Assembly (NCBI GenBank): GCA_022828595.1
Contig: JAKGHH010000002.1
Span: 67,552,383-67,616,382, forward strand
Length of the DNA stretch: 64,000 nucleotides
Direction: 5' to 3'
Source: Nelumbo lutea
Lineage: Eukaryota > Streptophyta > Magnoliopsida > Proteales > Nelumbonaceae
Of this stretch, positions 12,717-24,100 are shown in pieces. Numbering within the stretch: position 1 is the first letter of the stretch; every line of letters begins with the position of its first letter. Both the position numbers and the translations under genes were made by a program. Below the pieces are notes generated by a model that saw nothing but the letters and a program-made list of their open reading frames with translations, searched no databases and was not told the DNA's origin.

Positions 12717-14092
12717 TAGATTTGGCAATTTTCAACCCAACACACCCATAACGGATTGGGTTTTTTAGATGGGGTCAAAGAGTCACATAACGGATTGGGT
12801 GGGTTGGAAATGGGTTATCAAACGGGTATCCATTAACAAATTATTTCACATTTCAATTTTCTTCTTCTCTCTTCCCTTTCCGGAGCTCCCACTTCTCTAG
12901 CTTGTTTGTTCTTCACTGGTTCACCATTCTAACCCTAATCCGAGGTTGAAGATAGCGGCTATCAGGCTATCAGAGTCTATTGCTCTCTCTTGCATGTACT
13001 TCTCTCTTTTTCTTATTCTATCCCTCTATTTAAATAAGCCTAATCCAAACCCTAACCAGCACGAATTCAGCAGTTGTGATCCAAATGTGTTAAAATTCAA
13101 ACCAGAGTTGGTATGGTCTGATTTGGTTTCCTGCAATTGTTAGTTGACTATAACCTTGATTTTCTGAGGTTTACCTTTGCAACACAAACCAGTCTTGGGT
13201 TTATCTTTGCACAAAATCAAAGCAAACCGGAGCTACAACACATGCTCTTTTCTCTTCATCTGTGTTTATCTTTGCAATTGTTACTTGACTTTAGACATTG
13301 GTTTCCTGCAAAGTCTACACCAAAGGTTGGTTAGATTTCTGCTATATTTGTCATTGATTTTCTGTGTATAAAGTATCAGAAGATACATTTATGAATTAAT
13401 AAGATTCTGATGGAAATATGGGCTGGTCGTTTGAACGAATTGCTTGCCAATTGAAGTGAAAGACAAATCAGGAATCAGTCAGTAAACCTCTGCATCCAGT
13501 GCTCACCCAGTCTCTTTTCTCAATTGGTATTTGGAATGTTTGCAGTTCAACTGTTACAAATTGTTGCTAGAGTAATCTATCCATATTATGCAAGTCTTTC
13601 TAACTTCTACGAATCTGCTATTACCTTCCCCTCTTGAATGGTTTTGCTTCTTGCAGTGAATTATTGTTTGATGTCTCAATCAGATTATGCAGTTAGAAGT
13701 TTAGAACTTAGAACCTATAATGCTGTATCAGTCTTAGAACTACAGTAGTTTCTATGTGGATATCTTTTCTTACCCGCTAAAAGCAGATTTTTTTTCCTAT
13801 CAAACCAAACACAACCTTAACTATACCTCCATATTAGCTTGGAACCTCTCCAAAATGCATGATGTTCTAAAGGGCATGTGCAAGTAAAGAGAAGGTTTTA
13901 TCTCAGAAAGATCCTGAGTCTAGACCTGAGTATAACATAACAATTAATTGTGTCAATATTGTTTATTTTTCTGACCACAAAGGAGTTCACGCCATGATTA
14001 TGATATGGTACTGTACAGATTTCATGACTGGGAAGTGTGTGGCATGTAGCTGTGACCACTAACTGTCAGAGATTGACCTTTCAGTCTTAGTG

Positions 14093-14215
14093 GAGATCAG
14101 ATCGGTGCCCCACAGCACCTCCCACCCGTGTATTGGGAACATCTCCCCATGATAAGTACAGGAGATGTTCCCAATGCACGGTGAGATGTGCATGTGGGGT
14201 GCCCTCTGTGATCTC
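14093..14215. mobile_element. Short hairpin MITE ('gggaacatctcc' family)
   Basis: A 123-bp near-palindrome. The left arm GAGATCAG...GGTGCCCCAC...GTATTGGGAACATCTCC is mirrored by the right arm GAGATCAC...GGCACCCCAC...GCATTGGGAACATCTCC read from the other strand. Related units occur near 1190-1258, 17225-17325 and 48890-49200. No gene. Confidence 0.6.
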
Positions 14216-15059
14216 AAGTTAGTGTTCGTATGTTTTAAAATTTAGCATTGTTCATGAAATTTTATCTAATTGTTATTATAATGTTTGAGGGAAAACTAAA
14301 ATTGCAAAGAGAAAACAAATAACAAAATTATAGAAAATTAATCTCTGGATGGGAAAGGGCGAGTTTCAACCGGCATTGATTTGACTCAATGTTTCAAAAT
14401 TTTCTAGTTAATGAAAGGGTAGATTCATTCTGGATAGTTGTGATACCTGGTGGTGGTGGTAAGAATGGATGGTTTAGAATATATAACCAATGTGGTCTAC
14501 TTGGAGGTGTGGGAGACTCATAGTTGTAGGCTATCTGTTTTTGGCACATTTGTCCCTTTACCATCATCAAAACTCCTTGCATGTATCCTAGATTTTCATA
14601 TGGATTTCTTAGGTTCTTAATGATGACATGATGTTTCATTTTCCAAGGGGGTAAGGGGGTCCTCAAAGGCGTCAATCAAAGCCATTACTCGATGTTGATC
14701 CCAACCATTTGATTTTTTTTCCCTTCAAGCTTTCAACAAGTTATTTGAGTTGATTTTTGATCTTCTAAAAAAGGGAGACTGGTCCTTTCAACTGTTTGTT
14801 CTTTGGTATATCTGTTTTTGTATTTCAAAGATATTATGTTATTGCTTTTAATATGTTACATCATTAGTGAAAATGCTGTATTTAATTATGTTATTGCTTC
14901 TGATTGTTATCTTTGAAGCAAGAAACCTTCAGGGCTTAGGAAAGAGGAGAAAAAAAAACTGTTTCTTCTTGGTGTTGAAGAAACTATATTTTGATGATGC
15001 ACAGCTTTGATGTTATCGGCAACTGGATGGTTAAGTGAATTGTGTTAATCATAGCATAT

Positions 15060-15310
15060 AGAAGGGGCCAGTTTCTATAATTTCTGCTTTTTTCCATGTT
15101 TTTCTGTAATTTCTGGTATTTTTCTTCATATCTTTTGTTTTCCATAATTTCTATTGTATTTTCTGTAACTTTTGTAATTTTATATTTCCTGTAATTTCTG
15201 CTATTTTTCTGCACTTCTCTGTTTTTCTATAATTTTTATTTGTATTTTTTCTGCAATTTATGTTTTTTTTTGTAATTTCTGCAGTTTATGTTATTTTTCT
15301 GCTATTCATT
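15060..15310. repeat. Low-complexity 'tttctgtaattt' repeat
   Basis: Degenerate head-to-tail copies of a TTTCTGTAATT-like unit of about 13-17 bases. The opposite strand gives a spurious Lys/Asn/Tyr-rich open frame. Confidence 0.5.
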
Positions 15311-15604
15311 TATGTTTTATTTAATGAATTAAAAGATTAATGGGTTTGCCGGGTTTGGGTTGGTGGATTGGTTTGGACTGAAGCTTATAACCAAACCCAA
15401 CCTGCTACCCCTATGGCCCCACTCTAAATGCTTCAATGTAGCAGAATACAAGGAAAGGGTACATGGCTGAAATTTCCCTATAAAATAAATGACCTTTTAT
15501 TACTAGCAATTCATGATAATGACCATTCTGTTGTTCCGTGCAGCAAGCTGCTTAATTTGACTCTGGTAATGATTTGAAGTGGGAGTGTCAACAACATACC
15601 TGCG

Positions 15605-17092
15605 ATGAAAATAAGCAACAGCTGCAGTAGTCTTATGAGAAGAAAGAGAAGATGGCCTCGTTCAGTGGCCTACAAAGGCAAATGGCAAGAGACCTTCAAT
15701 GAACAACAAGCAATCGAGATGCTAAAGCAGGCAGCAGCATTAACACCCCAACCCCAACAAGAAAATGTTAGCGAACCTTATTTACTCTCTGCTCTCATCA
15801 ATTCCTTTAGCAGCTACTGTTGTGAACCCACCCCTTTTGCCTACTCATTCATCATCAAGGCCATGACCATTAATTCACAGTTTGATAAACTACCTCCAGT
15901 CCTTGATCGCCTTGAGAAAGTTGAGAAATTTGAACCACCTGAGCAAATCTTCATTGATCTCATTCGAATCTATGGTGCTGCAAATATGCTTCAGGATGCT
16001 GCTGATATCTTCTTTAGAATCCCAAATTTCAGGTGTGTCCCCTCTGTGTACTCCCTCAATGCATTGCTTTTAGTTCTTTGCAAGAAAAGAGAAGGACTCC
16101 AAATGGTTGAACAAGTTCTATTGAGGACTCAAGCAATGAATATTCGGCTTGAGGAGTCCAGCTTTAAGATTTTAATTACTTCACTTTGTAAGATAAATAA
16201 GGTTGGTTATGCAATTGAGATGTTGAATCTTATCCCTCAGTGTGGATATAGTCCTAATGTAGAATTGTATTCTCTGATACTCTTGTCGATGTGCAAATGT
16301 GGGGATTTCACCCATGTTGAGGTTCTGGATTTCTTGGAAGAAATGCGTAAGGCAGGATTTGTCCCAAATAGAGTGGATTATGCCAATGTGATAAGGTTCT
16401 TGGTTAAGGAGGACAGGGGAATGGATGCTTTGAATTTGTTAAATCAAATGAAAATTAACGGAATGAAACCTGATACCATTTGCTACACCATGGTTATAGA
16501 TGGGGTTGTCTCAGCTGAAGACTTTCAGAAAGCAGAAGAGCTGTTTGATGAGATGCTTGTGCTGGGTCTTGTTCCTGATATTTATACTTACAATGTTTAT
16601 ATAAATGGTCTGTGTAAGCAGAATGATGTTAAAGCAGGATTTAAGTTGCTTGATTGTATGGAACAATTGGAGTGCAAACCTAATGTCGTTACTTATAATA
16701 CACTATTGGATGCTCTCTGCAAGCTTGGAGATTTGACAGGAGCTGAAAAACTTGTGAAGAAGATGGGGCTGAAGGGAGTTCAAGGCAATTTGCACACCTA
16801 TAGGATTTTTATTGATGGATTTGTTCACAAAGGTGAAGTGGTGAAAGCGTATGGATTATTGAAAGAGATGCTGGACAGGGGGTTTCTTCCTAGTTCTTCA
16901 ACTTTTGATGAGATGATCTATTTATTCTGTGAGAGGGGGCTCATGTGTGAAGCGGTAAAATTATTACAAGAAATGGTTCTAAGGGCTGCTTCTCCTGGGA
17001 CAAAAGTGTGGAAGGCACTACTCCTTGGTTATGGCTTTAAATCCAAGTCTTGTGAGAACTACCTCCCTCCTTTTGGAGGATCTATTATGTAA
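15605..17092 (+). CDS. P-class pentatricopeptide repeat (PPR) protein, 495 aa
   Basis: This should be an organellar RNA-binding protein in which each 35-residue helical pair reads about one RNA base. The N-terminus is basic (RRKRRWPRS, residues 12-20), compatible with a mitochondrial presequence. Degenerate repeats start near residue 75 and clear PPRs run from about 148 to 485. They show the usual VVTYNTLLDALCKLGDLTGA, PDTICYTMVIDG and PDIYTYNVYINGLCK cores. There is no E or DYW extension, so it is P-class and not expected to edit RNA by itself. The reading frame is intact and has no intron in the coding region. It converges with the TOL gene, 1.1 kb away. I recall it as most like Arabidopsis At2g38420; that match is from memory. 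The family is certain, the RNA target unknown. Confidence 0.93.
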   Translation: MKISNSCSSLMRRKRRWPRSVAYKGKWQETFNEQQAIEMLKQAAALTPQPQQENVSEPYLLSALINSFSSYCCEPTPFAYSFIIKAMTINSQFDKLPPVLDRLEKVEKFEPPEQIFIDLIRIYGAANMLQDAADIFFRIPNFRCVPSVYSLNALLLVLCKKREGLQMVEQVLLRTQAMNIRLEESSFKILITSLCKINKVGYAIEMLNLIPQCGYSPNVELYSLILLSMCKCGDFTHVEVLDFLEEMRKAGFVPNRVDYANVIRFLVKEDRGMDALNLLNQMKINGMKPDTICYTMVIDGVVSAEDFQKAEELFDEMLVLGLVPDIYTYNVYINGLCKQNDVKAGFKLLDCMEQLECKPNVVTYNTLLDALCKLGDLTGAEKLVKKMGLKGVQGNLHTYRIFIDGFVHKGEVVKAYGLLKEMLDRGFLPSSSTFDEMIYLFCERGLMCEAVKLLQEMVLRAASPGTKVWKALLLGYGFKSKSCENYLPPFGGSIM

Positions 17093-18198
17093 TTAGTCAA
17101 CACAGGTCACTATTGTTGTAGTAACTTCTGCTATTGCTTATAATAGACTGCCGTTTCTGGGTGTCAAATAATTAGTATGAGGTACTGGTATAATTTCTGA
17201 GCTCAGATCTCCTGCAAACAAAAACTCTGCTCACTTAACATACGGTCATTGGGAATATCTACCGTATATGTATGTTAAATTCATGGGGAGATCAGAGATG
17301 TTCCCAATGTGTGGTTGGATTTCCATGCTTGCATAGTTTTTACTTGTAGGGAATCCCATTGTACAATTTCTCTGCCAAGAAAAGCAGTTGCAGAAGAAGA
17401 TTAAGAGTTGAAGTGCAGGTTTTCTGGTTTCTGGCTTTCCCAAGTGGGCTCCGCATTAATAGCCTAACCTGATAGCAAACAACATGAATCTGGTTTTCCC
17501 AGGGTTTTGAAACCCTGCCCGTCGGGCAAGGAATTGCAATCAATTTCACTGATTCAAAGAAAGGCAATGCACTTATTGTGACCATCGACCCATTCTCAAT
17601 TCTTTTCTAAAAAAAAGGCAGAAAATGTAAAAGTGATTATCCACGACTTTCAATCCATATTCTAATAAATATTAAAAAACTATTTTTAAAATAAATATAT
17701 TCTTAAATTTGTAATAATTATTTAAAATATTAATAAATATAAATTTAACATTATTGATTTAAATTTAATATTACGGGGTCATTCACTAGTTCAATAAAGA
17801 TAACACTTCGCATTATACAACATCGTGTTTAAAGGACTCGTATAAATTGAGGAAAACATGTATCTTGATCCAAAGTGGGATGCCTTGCCTGCAACCAATG
17901 GGATTTCCGATAGTCGAGAACGCACAAGCATGCGTTGGCTGTGATGAGGCCATCGAGAGTGAATTTCATGAAGGATACAGACCAGTTTCAACAATTTAAA
18001 GATGGTCAATATGTTCCGGTAACACTACAACCTTTTTCAGCTAACCACTGGTTAAAGCTACAAAAGGCATTCAAGTAACTGATTTTCATACATTCCAGAT
18101 CAATATAAAATAGTAAATATACACCACATTTCACATACGTCGTACACATTATGTATGAGATCACATGTATACAGCAGTACAAGAATATCAAGAATGCT
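17093..18198. other. Intergenic space between convergent PPR and TOL genes
   Basis: This 1.1-kb region should hold both 3' UTRs. A worn hairpin relic of the 'gggaacatctcc' family lies at about 17225-17325 (TTGGGAATATCT and AGATGTTCCCAA). A palindrome GGGTTTTGAAACCC is at about 17503-17516. No protein-coding frame is credible. Confidence 0.4.
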
Positions 18199-21100
18199 TT
18201 ACTTCCCCCCATTCACCATACTTTTCCCAGGCGTGCCTGATAAGCTGGGAGATGTGCTATTTGTTGTCTTCTTAAACCCTCTGTCCGCATTCCCAAGAAC
18301 ATTGAGATCTTCAAACAATCTGTACGAGGGAATAAATGGTTTTTGTTCAGCCACAGGGGCTGAGTTTCTTGGAGTGGAGTTCACCTTTGCTTCTTTTTGA
18401 ATAGTTGACCCGCTGCTTCCTACTGAGGGGAATGAGTTGAAGTGCTGCAAAGACCTAGTTATCTGCAGGGGCAGTTGAGTAGCAGCAGCATTGGCATGAG
18501 GGGTCATATATGTGTAAGGCGTAGTCGAAGGACCCTGGTCTGAACCGGCAGGAGCTGTTGCCCATGGTGGGGGAGGATAGCTGGACGAGTACTGGGGAAA
18601 CTGAGGTTGAGCTTGGGCCCAAGGAACAACATAACTGTTGTAAGATACCTGCCCTTGGTTTCCAGGGTAAGTCTGCGGTCCATATGGGTACCCTTGTGTC
18701 GTGGGAGAAACAGGTATTTGGTGCATGTCATGGTTAGACGCTGATGGAGGTGTTAAAGGAGTATGGGGCGAGGTTGAGGTTGTTGACAAAGTGATGCTCA
18801 AAAGGTCAATCATATCTTGCTCCTTTGTGGTGGTTCTGATCGGTGTAGGTGGATTTGGTAGAGCCAAATCCTTACTTGGAGAGGGGGTTGAGACTACTGG
18901 TGTTGATGGGGTTGTAACATTGGTCATGTTCAATGAGGTAGAACTTTCACGGAGGCCAGAAGATGGGATTTGAGAATGTACGGATGTAGTTTTTGAACGC
19001 CTGCATTTATAGAACACCAAAATCCATCATTCACCAAATTAAGCAAAAAACAAAGGTCTTTGTCAAAAAACAACGTTAATAAACAGATCAGAAATGGAAT
19101 AGAAGAAACTAATAAAAATGGAATGACAGTAAATATGCAACCACGTAGGGGAAACAGGGATACAGTATCAGACATCCAGTCAAATTGATTTCTAGGCCAT
19201 AAATTAGGCAACATGCTACGAGAAAAGTTGAGTTTGTGACATATCAGAAAAGCAAGACTCGTACTTTTTGAGTTGTTCTAGTAATAGTTAGTATAGATAT
19301 CCATTCACGTACGCATGCAAATATCTATGTATACATTAGGAATAGGACTTCCAGAATTTTGAAATGAAAACTCTATTAAACATGAAGATGAATACACCTG
19401 TAACTGACCTTATCAACGGTTCCAGTATTCTGAATTTTTACAATAGCCTATTGGAAAAACCAATTTATATCTGGACATCCTGCATTTTTTTTTCTAATTT
19501 TCCCCCTCACATGTATATTTACTGCATATTTACCAATAATGATTAGTTCAGAAGGAAAAATAATCTCCCATCAGTCAATTTTATTATATAAATATCTCCC
19601 TTGGTGGTATCACTAGTATTGAATCTTGCATCTTGCAATGAACAATAAAGTTTATCTCCCTATGGAATAATAGACTAATTATAAATTCTTTGATAGAAAT
19701 AACTCACCTGCGAGCTAACTGGGCAAAGTCATCATCCTCTTCTTCCTCTTCCTCAAGCTGGGCCTTTGTTGCAGCTGCCATCGGTGTATAGGATATCATG
19801 TTTGGTTTGGGGCTGGCATCTCTTAATTCTGGCTGTCCAGGGTTGGTTTCTCTAACTTCAGATGGTTTCGCACCAGCATCTCTTATTTCAAGTGGTCCGG
19901 CACTGGTGTCTCTTACTTCAGATGGTCTAAATCTGTTTTCTTTTACTTCAGTTGGAAGGGATGAACCAGAAGCTATAGAATCATGTTTTGCAAGGACACT
20001 TTGTAGATTGTCATTTAATGCAAGACCTTGGCCTAGGACCTCCTCATCACTGCCAAATAATTTTAGAAAAACTGTTACCCAAAACCCAAAACCAGATCAT
20101 AGCAAATTGATATCTGTAATTAGCTCAAAGCAATCACCCTCAAGATTGTATTCATGGGTTCATAACTTCCATTTATCACCAAAAAGGAAAATTTATAATA
20201 TTGTAGGTCTATTTACATTTTACAAAGCAAATTTATATCATGGTGATATTCAACATCTATAAGTACTTCACAACATATATATCTAACTCAATACAAACTA
20301 AAAGGAAAATGAACCGTCTATAGGTAAAGAAATATTGAGTCCTTAGAATGTTCTTTCTATAAATATATTGTCAAAATATAGCACATTAATATGCAGATGA
20401 ACATGCTTAAGTAATACGCATACAAGTCTATAGTAAAGAAACATCGAGTCCTTAAGAATGTTCTTTCTATATATATATATATATATTGTCAAAATATAGC
20501 TCATTAGCATGCATATGCACATGCTTAAGGAATATGCACATAAGTATGCTAGTGTCAGGTCGTTCACTGGGCTTCCTCAGGTGACTTATGAACCTTCCAC
20601 ATGACAATTTGTTTCAGGACCTCAAAGGAGCCCCCCTTGTTTGTCTCACGGACTTTATCCAAGGAATGAATGTCAGCCTAAAAGACCTTGCCATGTGATA
20701 AATCTTGCAACATAGTCATCTTCTAAACTATAAAAAGCTGAACCATTGAATGACCAATAGTATAGCAAAACTCCAATACAAGGTGGAGCAACAATGGGTA
20801 GATGGATCATGGTCATAGGAGTAAAAATATAGCTGATTTAGATAGTCCCTTTTTTGGAGAATTGTCTGGATTGGCTACATGATTAGTCCACATGAGAAAT
20901 AGGTTGGTCTGTACTCTGTAAAGGGAGCTTCCCTACTTTGACCCAGTTAAAGTAGGGAAGCATTGTTATATTATAATTTTAAAGAGGGAAACAGTGTTAT
21001 AAAAAATATTGAAAATAATGAAGAGCTTAAACAAACCCAATAGCTATTAGGTATCAGAATATGGAAACTAAAATTCGGGATATAACCAGACTGGCAAGAA

Positions 21101-24100
21101 TACATTAAAGCCAACACATTTAGATTTTAAAAAATCTATATTGCCCACTGCTGTGTGTCCACTGGCATAAATACCATTTTTTGACATGGATAAAAATTCT
21201 CTCTTTCCCATTGACCAACTTTACAGTGTTCTTTTTGCATTAAGTACTGGGCAGTCTGGACCCCACGGTAAAGAGAGTTTCGTTTACCCAGGTAAAACTT
21301 ACCCATCTCCCAGGTGGGTAAGTAACTTTCCCACCTAGGGGAAAAGTTTATAAAATATAATGGGACAAGTTTGCCTATTTTAACATTAGCTTTTTATGGG
21401 TAAAAAAGTCATTATATTACTTACCTGGGAATCAAAAGAACATGGGTAAAAAAGTCATTATCTGTTGGGTTTATAGTGGACCAATTGGTTTCACTGACTC
21501 AACTAAGGCTGAAGTGTTGGATGCTCTCACAGGAATCAAAATAGCTAAAAGTTTGGGACCTTGGGTATTCATTATCTTTCCATCACAGGGGACTGAACAA
21601 ATACCATCAAATGGTTAAAGGACAAAGAAGGGGGGTCCTTGGAGGTTAAACCATTATTTGGCAGAAACAAGGGATACTCTAGACAGTTTAAATGTAAACC
21701 TGTTTTTTTTTGAAAGGTAAAGTAAGATTTTATTAATTCAGAAAAAAACTCATTACAACAGGAGAGCTAACCATTAAATGGCTACTGAGATCACAGAACA
21801 AGTTAAAGAATCCAAATGGATTTAGATCTAAACAACTCAGGAACATTCAAGTTTTTAAAATCAGGAGCTACAGACACCCAAGAAATCAGCTTGCTAACCG
21901 CCTGCTGCACAGTCTCCTCAGTGCTCTTTGTTTTGTTGCCAAAGACACTTCTGTTCCTTTCTGACCAGATTACCCAAAGCACAGCTGCAGGAATACTCTC
22001 CATATTAATTTTCATTTTTTCTTCAGGCCTTGAATCTCCCAGCATAGCAGCAGATCTTTTACTGAGTTTAGCATGACCCAGCAAAGACCAATAGCCCTTA
22101 GAAAATGATTCCAAACTCTGGAAAAGATAGGGAAGTGGATACATAGATGGTCTGTGGATTCAGGCAATAGACCACACAAACCACAGCAAAGAAAGGGAGA
22201 TGAAGACCCCTCCTATCTAGGTTGATTCTTGAGAGGCATTTGTTCAGCACCATTGTCCACACAAGGAAGTTAGACTTCAAGGGAGAACTAGGATTCCACA
22301 CTTGATGGCAGGGAAAGTCAGTAACCCCTGTACTACTGAGCTTAGAAGTAAGGGATTTAACTGAGAAGCACCCATCCCTACTCCAAGTCCAGCTCCATTC
22401 ATCTTCACTATTAATGTCTATAGGCTGATCCTGTAATAGCTGCAATAGCTGCAGCACCCCATCTATTTCCCAATCGAACAGATCTCTTCTAAACTGAGGA
22501 TTTCATACCACTGTATTGTTGGACAAAACATAGGAATCTGCCACTGAGATTTCCTGGTTAGCTGCACATTGCTAAAGAAGGGGAAAAGCCTCTGATAAAG
22601 ATCTGTCCAAACACCAGGATCTTTCCAAAATTTCAGCCTGCCACCACTTCCCACCTTAAATCTCACACCTTCGTACATCACAGGTAGACATTTAAGAATC
22701 CCTTTCCAAACCGAACAGCCCCAGTTTGAGAACAGATCCTCTGACTTCCAATTCCCCCAATCCACCCCATATTTTGAGGCAATTAAGGACCTCCACCAAG
22801 AATATCTTTCTAAAGCAAACCTCCAACACCATTTGCACAACAAAGCAGAATTTACCACCTTCAACTGCTTAGGCCCAGACCCCCCTCTGCTTTAGGCAAA
22901 CATACTTCCAATTTCCAAGGGAACTTAATGCTTTTGCAGATGGCTTAGCTAAATTGGGTGCTTGCTTAGAAAATTTGTGTAGTGATAGGATTCCTCCTTT
23001 GTAACCTTTGGGGTTCTCCCCGGTTTTGTACATCCACTCAGGTATTCCTTTTTATTTTAATGAAATCTGGTTAAACTTTTCTCAAATAGAACATGGGTAA
23101 GTGAGAAATTTGTAAATGAATGGGGCTGTTGTGCCAAGGATCACCTTCATTTTTAGACATGGATACTAAAGGCAAGTAGTCAAAATAAAAAAGGATATTT
23201 TTGGTGTAAAGGCATCCAGTAAATAAGTTATAACACAGGGTGCATAAATACTAAATACAGATTCAAAACAGGGATAAGTAAACATTTATAAAAAACAGGG
23301 ATCCAAAAAATTATGCTATTAAATAAAAAAGGATTTTTTTGGTGTAAAGGGTGCATCCAGTAAATAAGTTATAACACAGGGTGCATAAAGTAAACATTTA
23401 TAAAAAACAGGGATCCAAAAAATTATGCTATTTATTATATTAGGGCTTCCTCTCCCTTGTGCCTCACCTTAGTGTTTTTACATGGGAGGAGCGTGCCAAT
23501 TTTAGATGTAGCCTACGTTACATAAATCATATTGTATAGATAAGGGTAAGGTAACTGGAAGTGCATTGTAAATGTGACCGATTTTCAATTCAAAGAATGA
23601 AACAACCAAAGCATGGGTTTAGCAAAATCTTAACTATGATAGGTTTTCAACTACTAGCCTTAATAATAGTATTCTACCACCTACCTCCTTTTCTCACAAT
23701 CATTGCAAGTAAAACAGGGGCCTCAATTTGTTCATTTTTTATTCTTTTTTCCCCTTCAATTAACCACACCCTCCCCCCTCTCATGTTCAACATAACAGGC
23801 AGTTAATTGGATAAGTAGTTCAAATACCATTTGATATGAAGCCTGAAGGATGGTAGTAAAATTTGTGGAGCGTTCATCTTTTAAACTGTTAATGAAGCCT
23901 AATAGCAAGACCATTCTATAGTATCTAAACTACTTATTAGTTTAAACCGTTCTATGGTAGTTCAAATACCATAGAATGGTCTTGCAATCAGGCTTTATAT
24001 AATTGACAGTTTAAAAGATGGACAATTCACAACCCTTCAGACCATAACATACAACTGACACAAGTAGTATATGTAATATCCAGTGAACCTCAACACCTGA

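Larger units (their letters stand above)
12717..15413. mobile_element. Possible hAT-type element (ends only)
   Basis: The left end TAGATTTGGCAATTTTCAAC is followed by GGGTTGGG-type repeats. The right end, read from the other strand, is TAGGGGTAGCAGGTTGGG. Both resemble the ends of the well-supported hAT element at 55928-56794 (TAGTGGTGGCAATT). No TSD matches, so these may be two unrelated fragments. The inside has no transposase; the short frames near 12946-13371 show no domain. Confidence 0.3.

Noticed and set aside
18701..18973. Open frame on the + strand across the last TOL exon
   Set aside because: Antisense shadow of the Ser/Pro/Gln-rich TOL C-terminus; the minus strand joins in phase to exon 8.
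19798..20262. 154-codon open frame (+) with repeated 'VSLTSDG' pattern
   Set aside because: Shadow of TOL exon 8, where the minus strand encodes a degenerate SEVRD-type repeat that fits the gene model.
23840..24045. Hairpin considered as a microRNA precursor
   Set aside because: The arms are long, imperfect and TE-like, with a T/A-rich loop; no mature miRNA-like segment was recognised.
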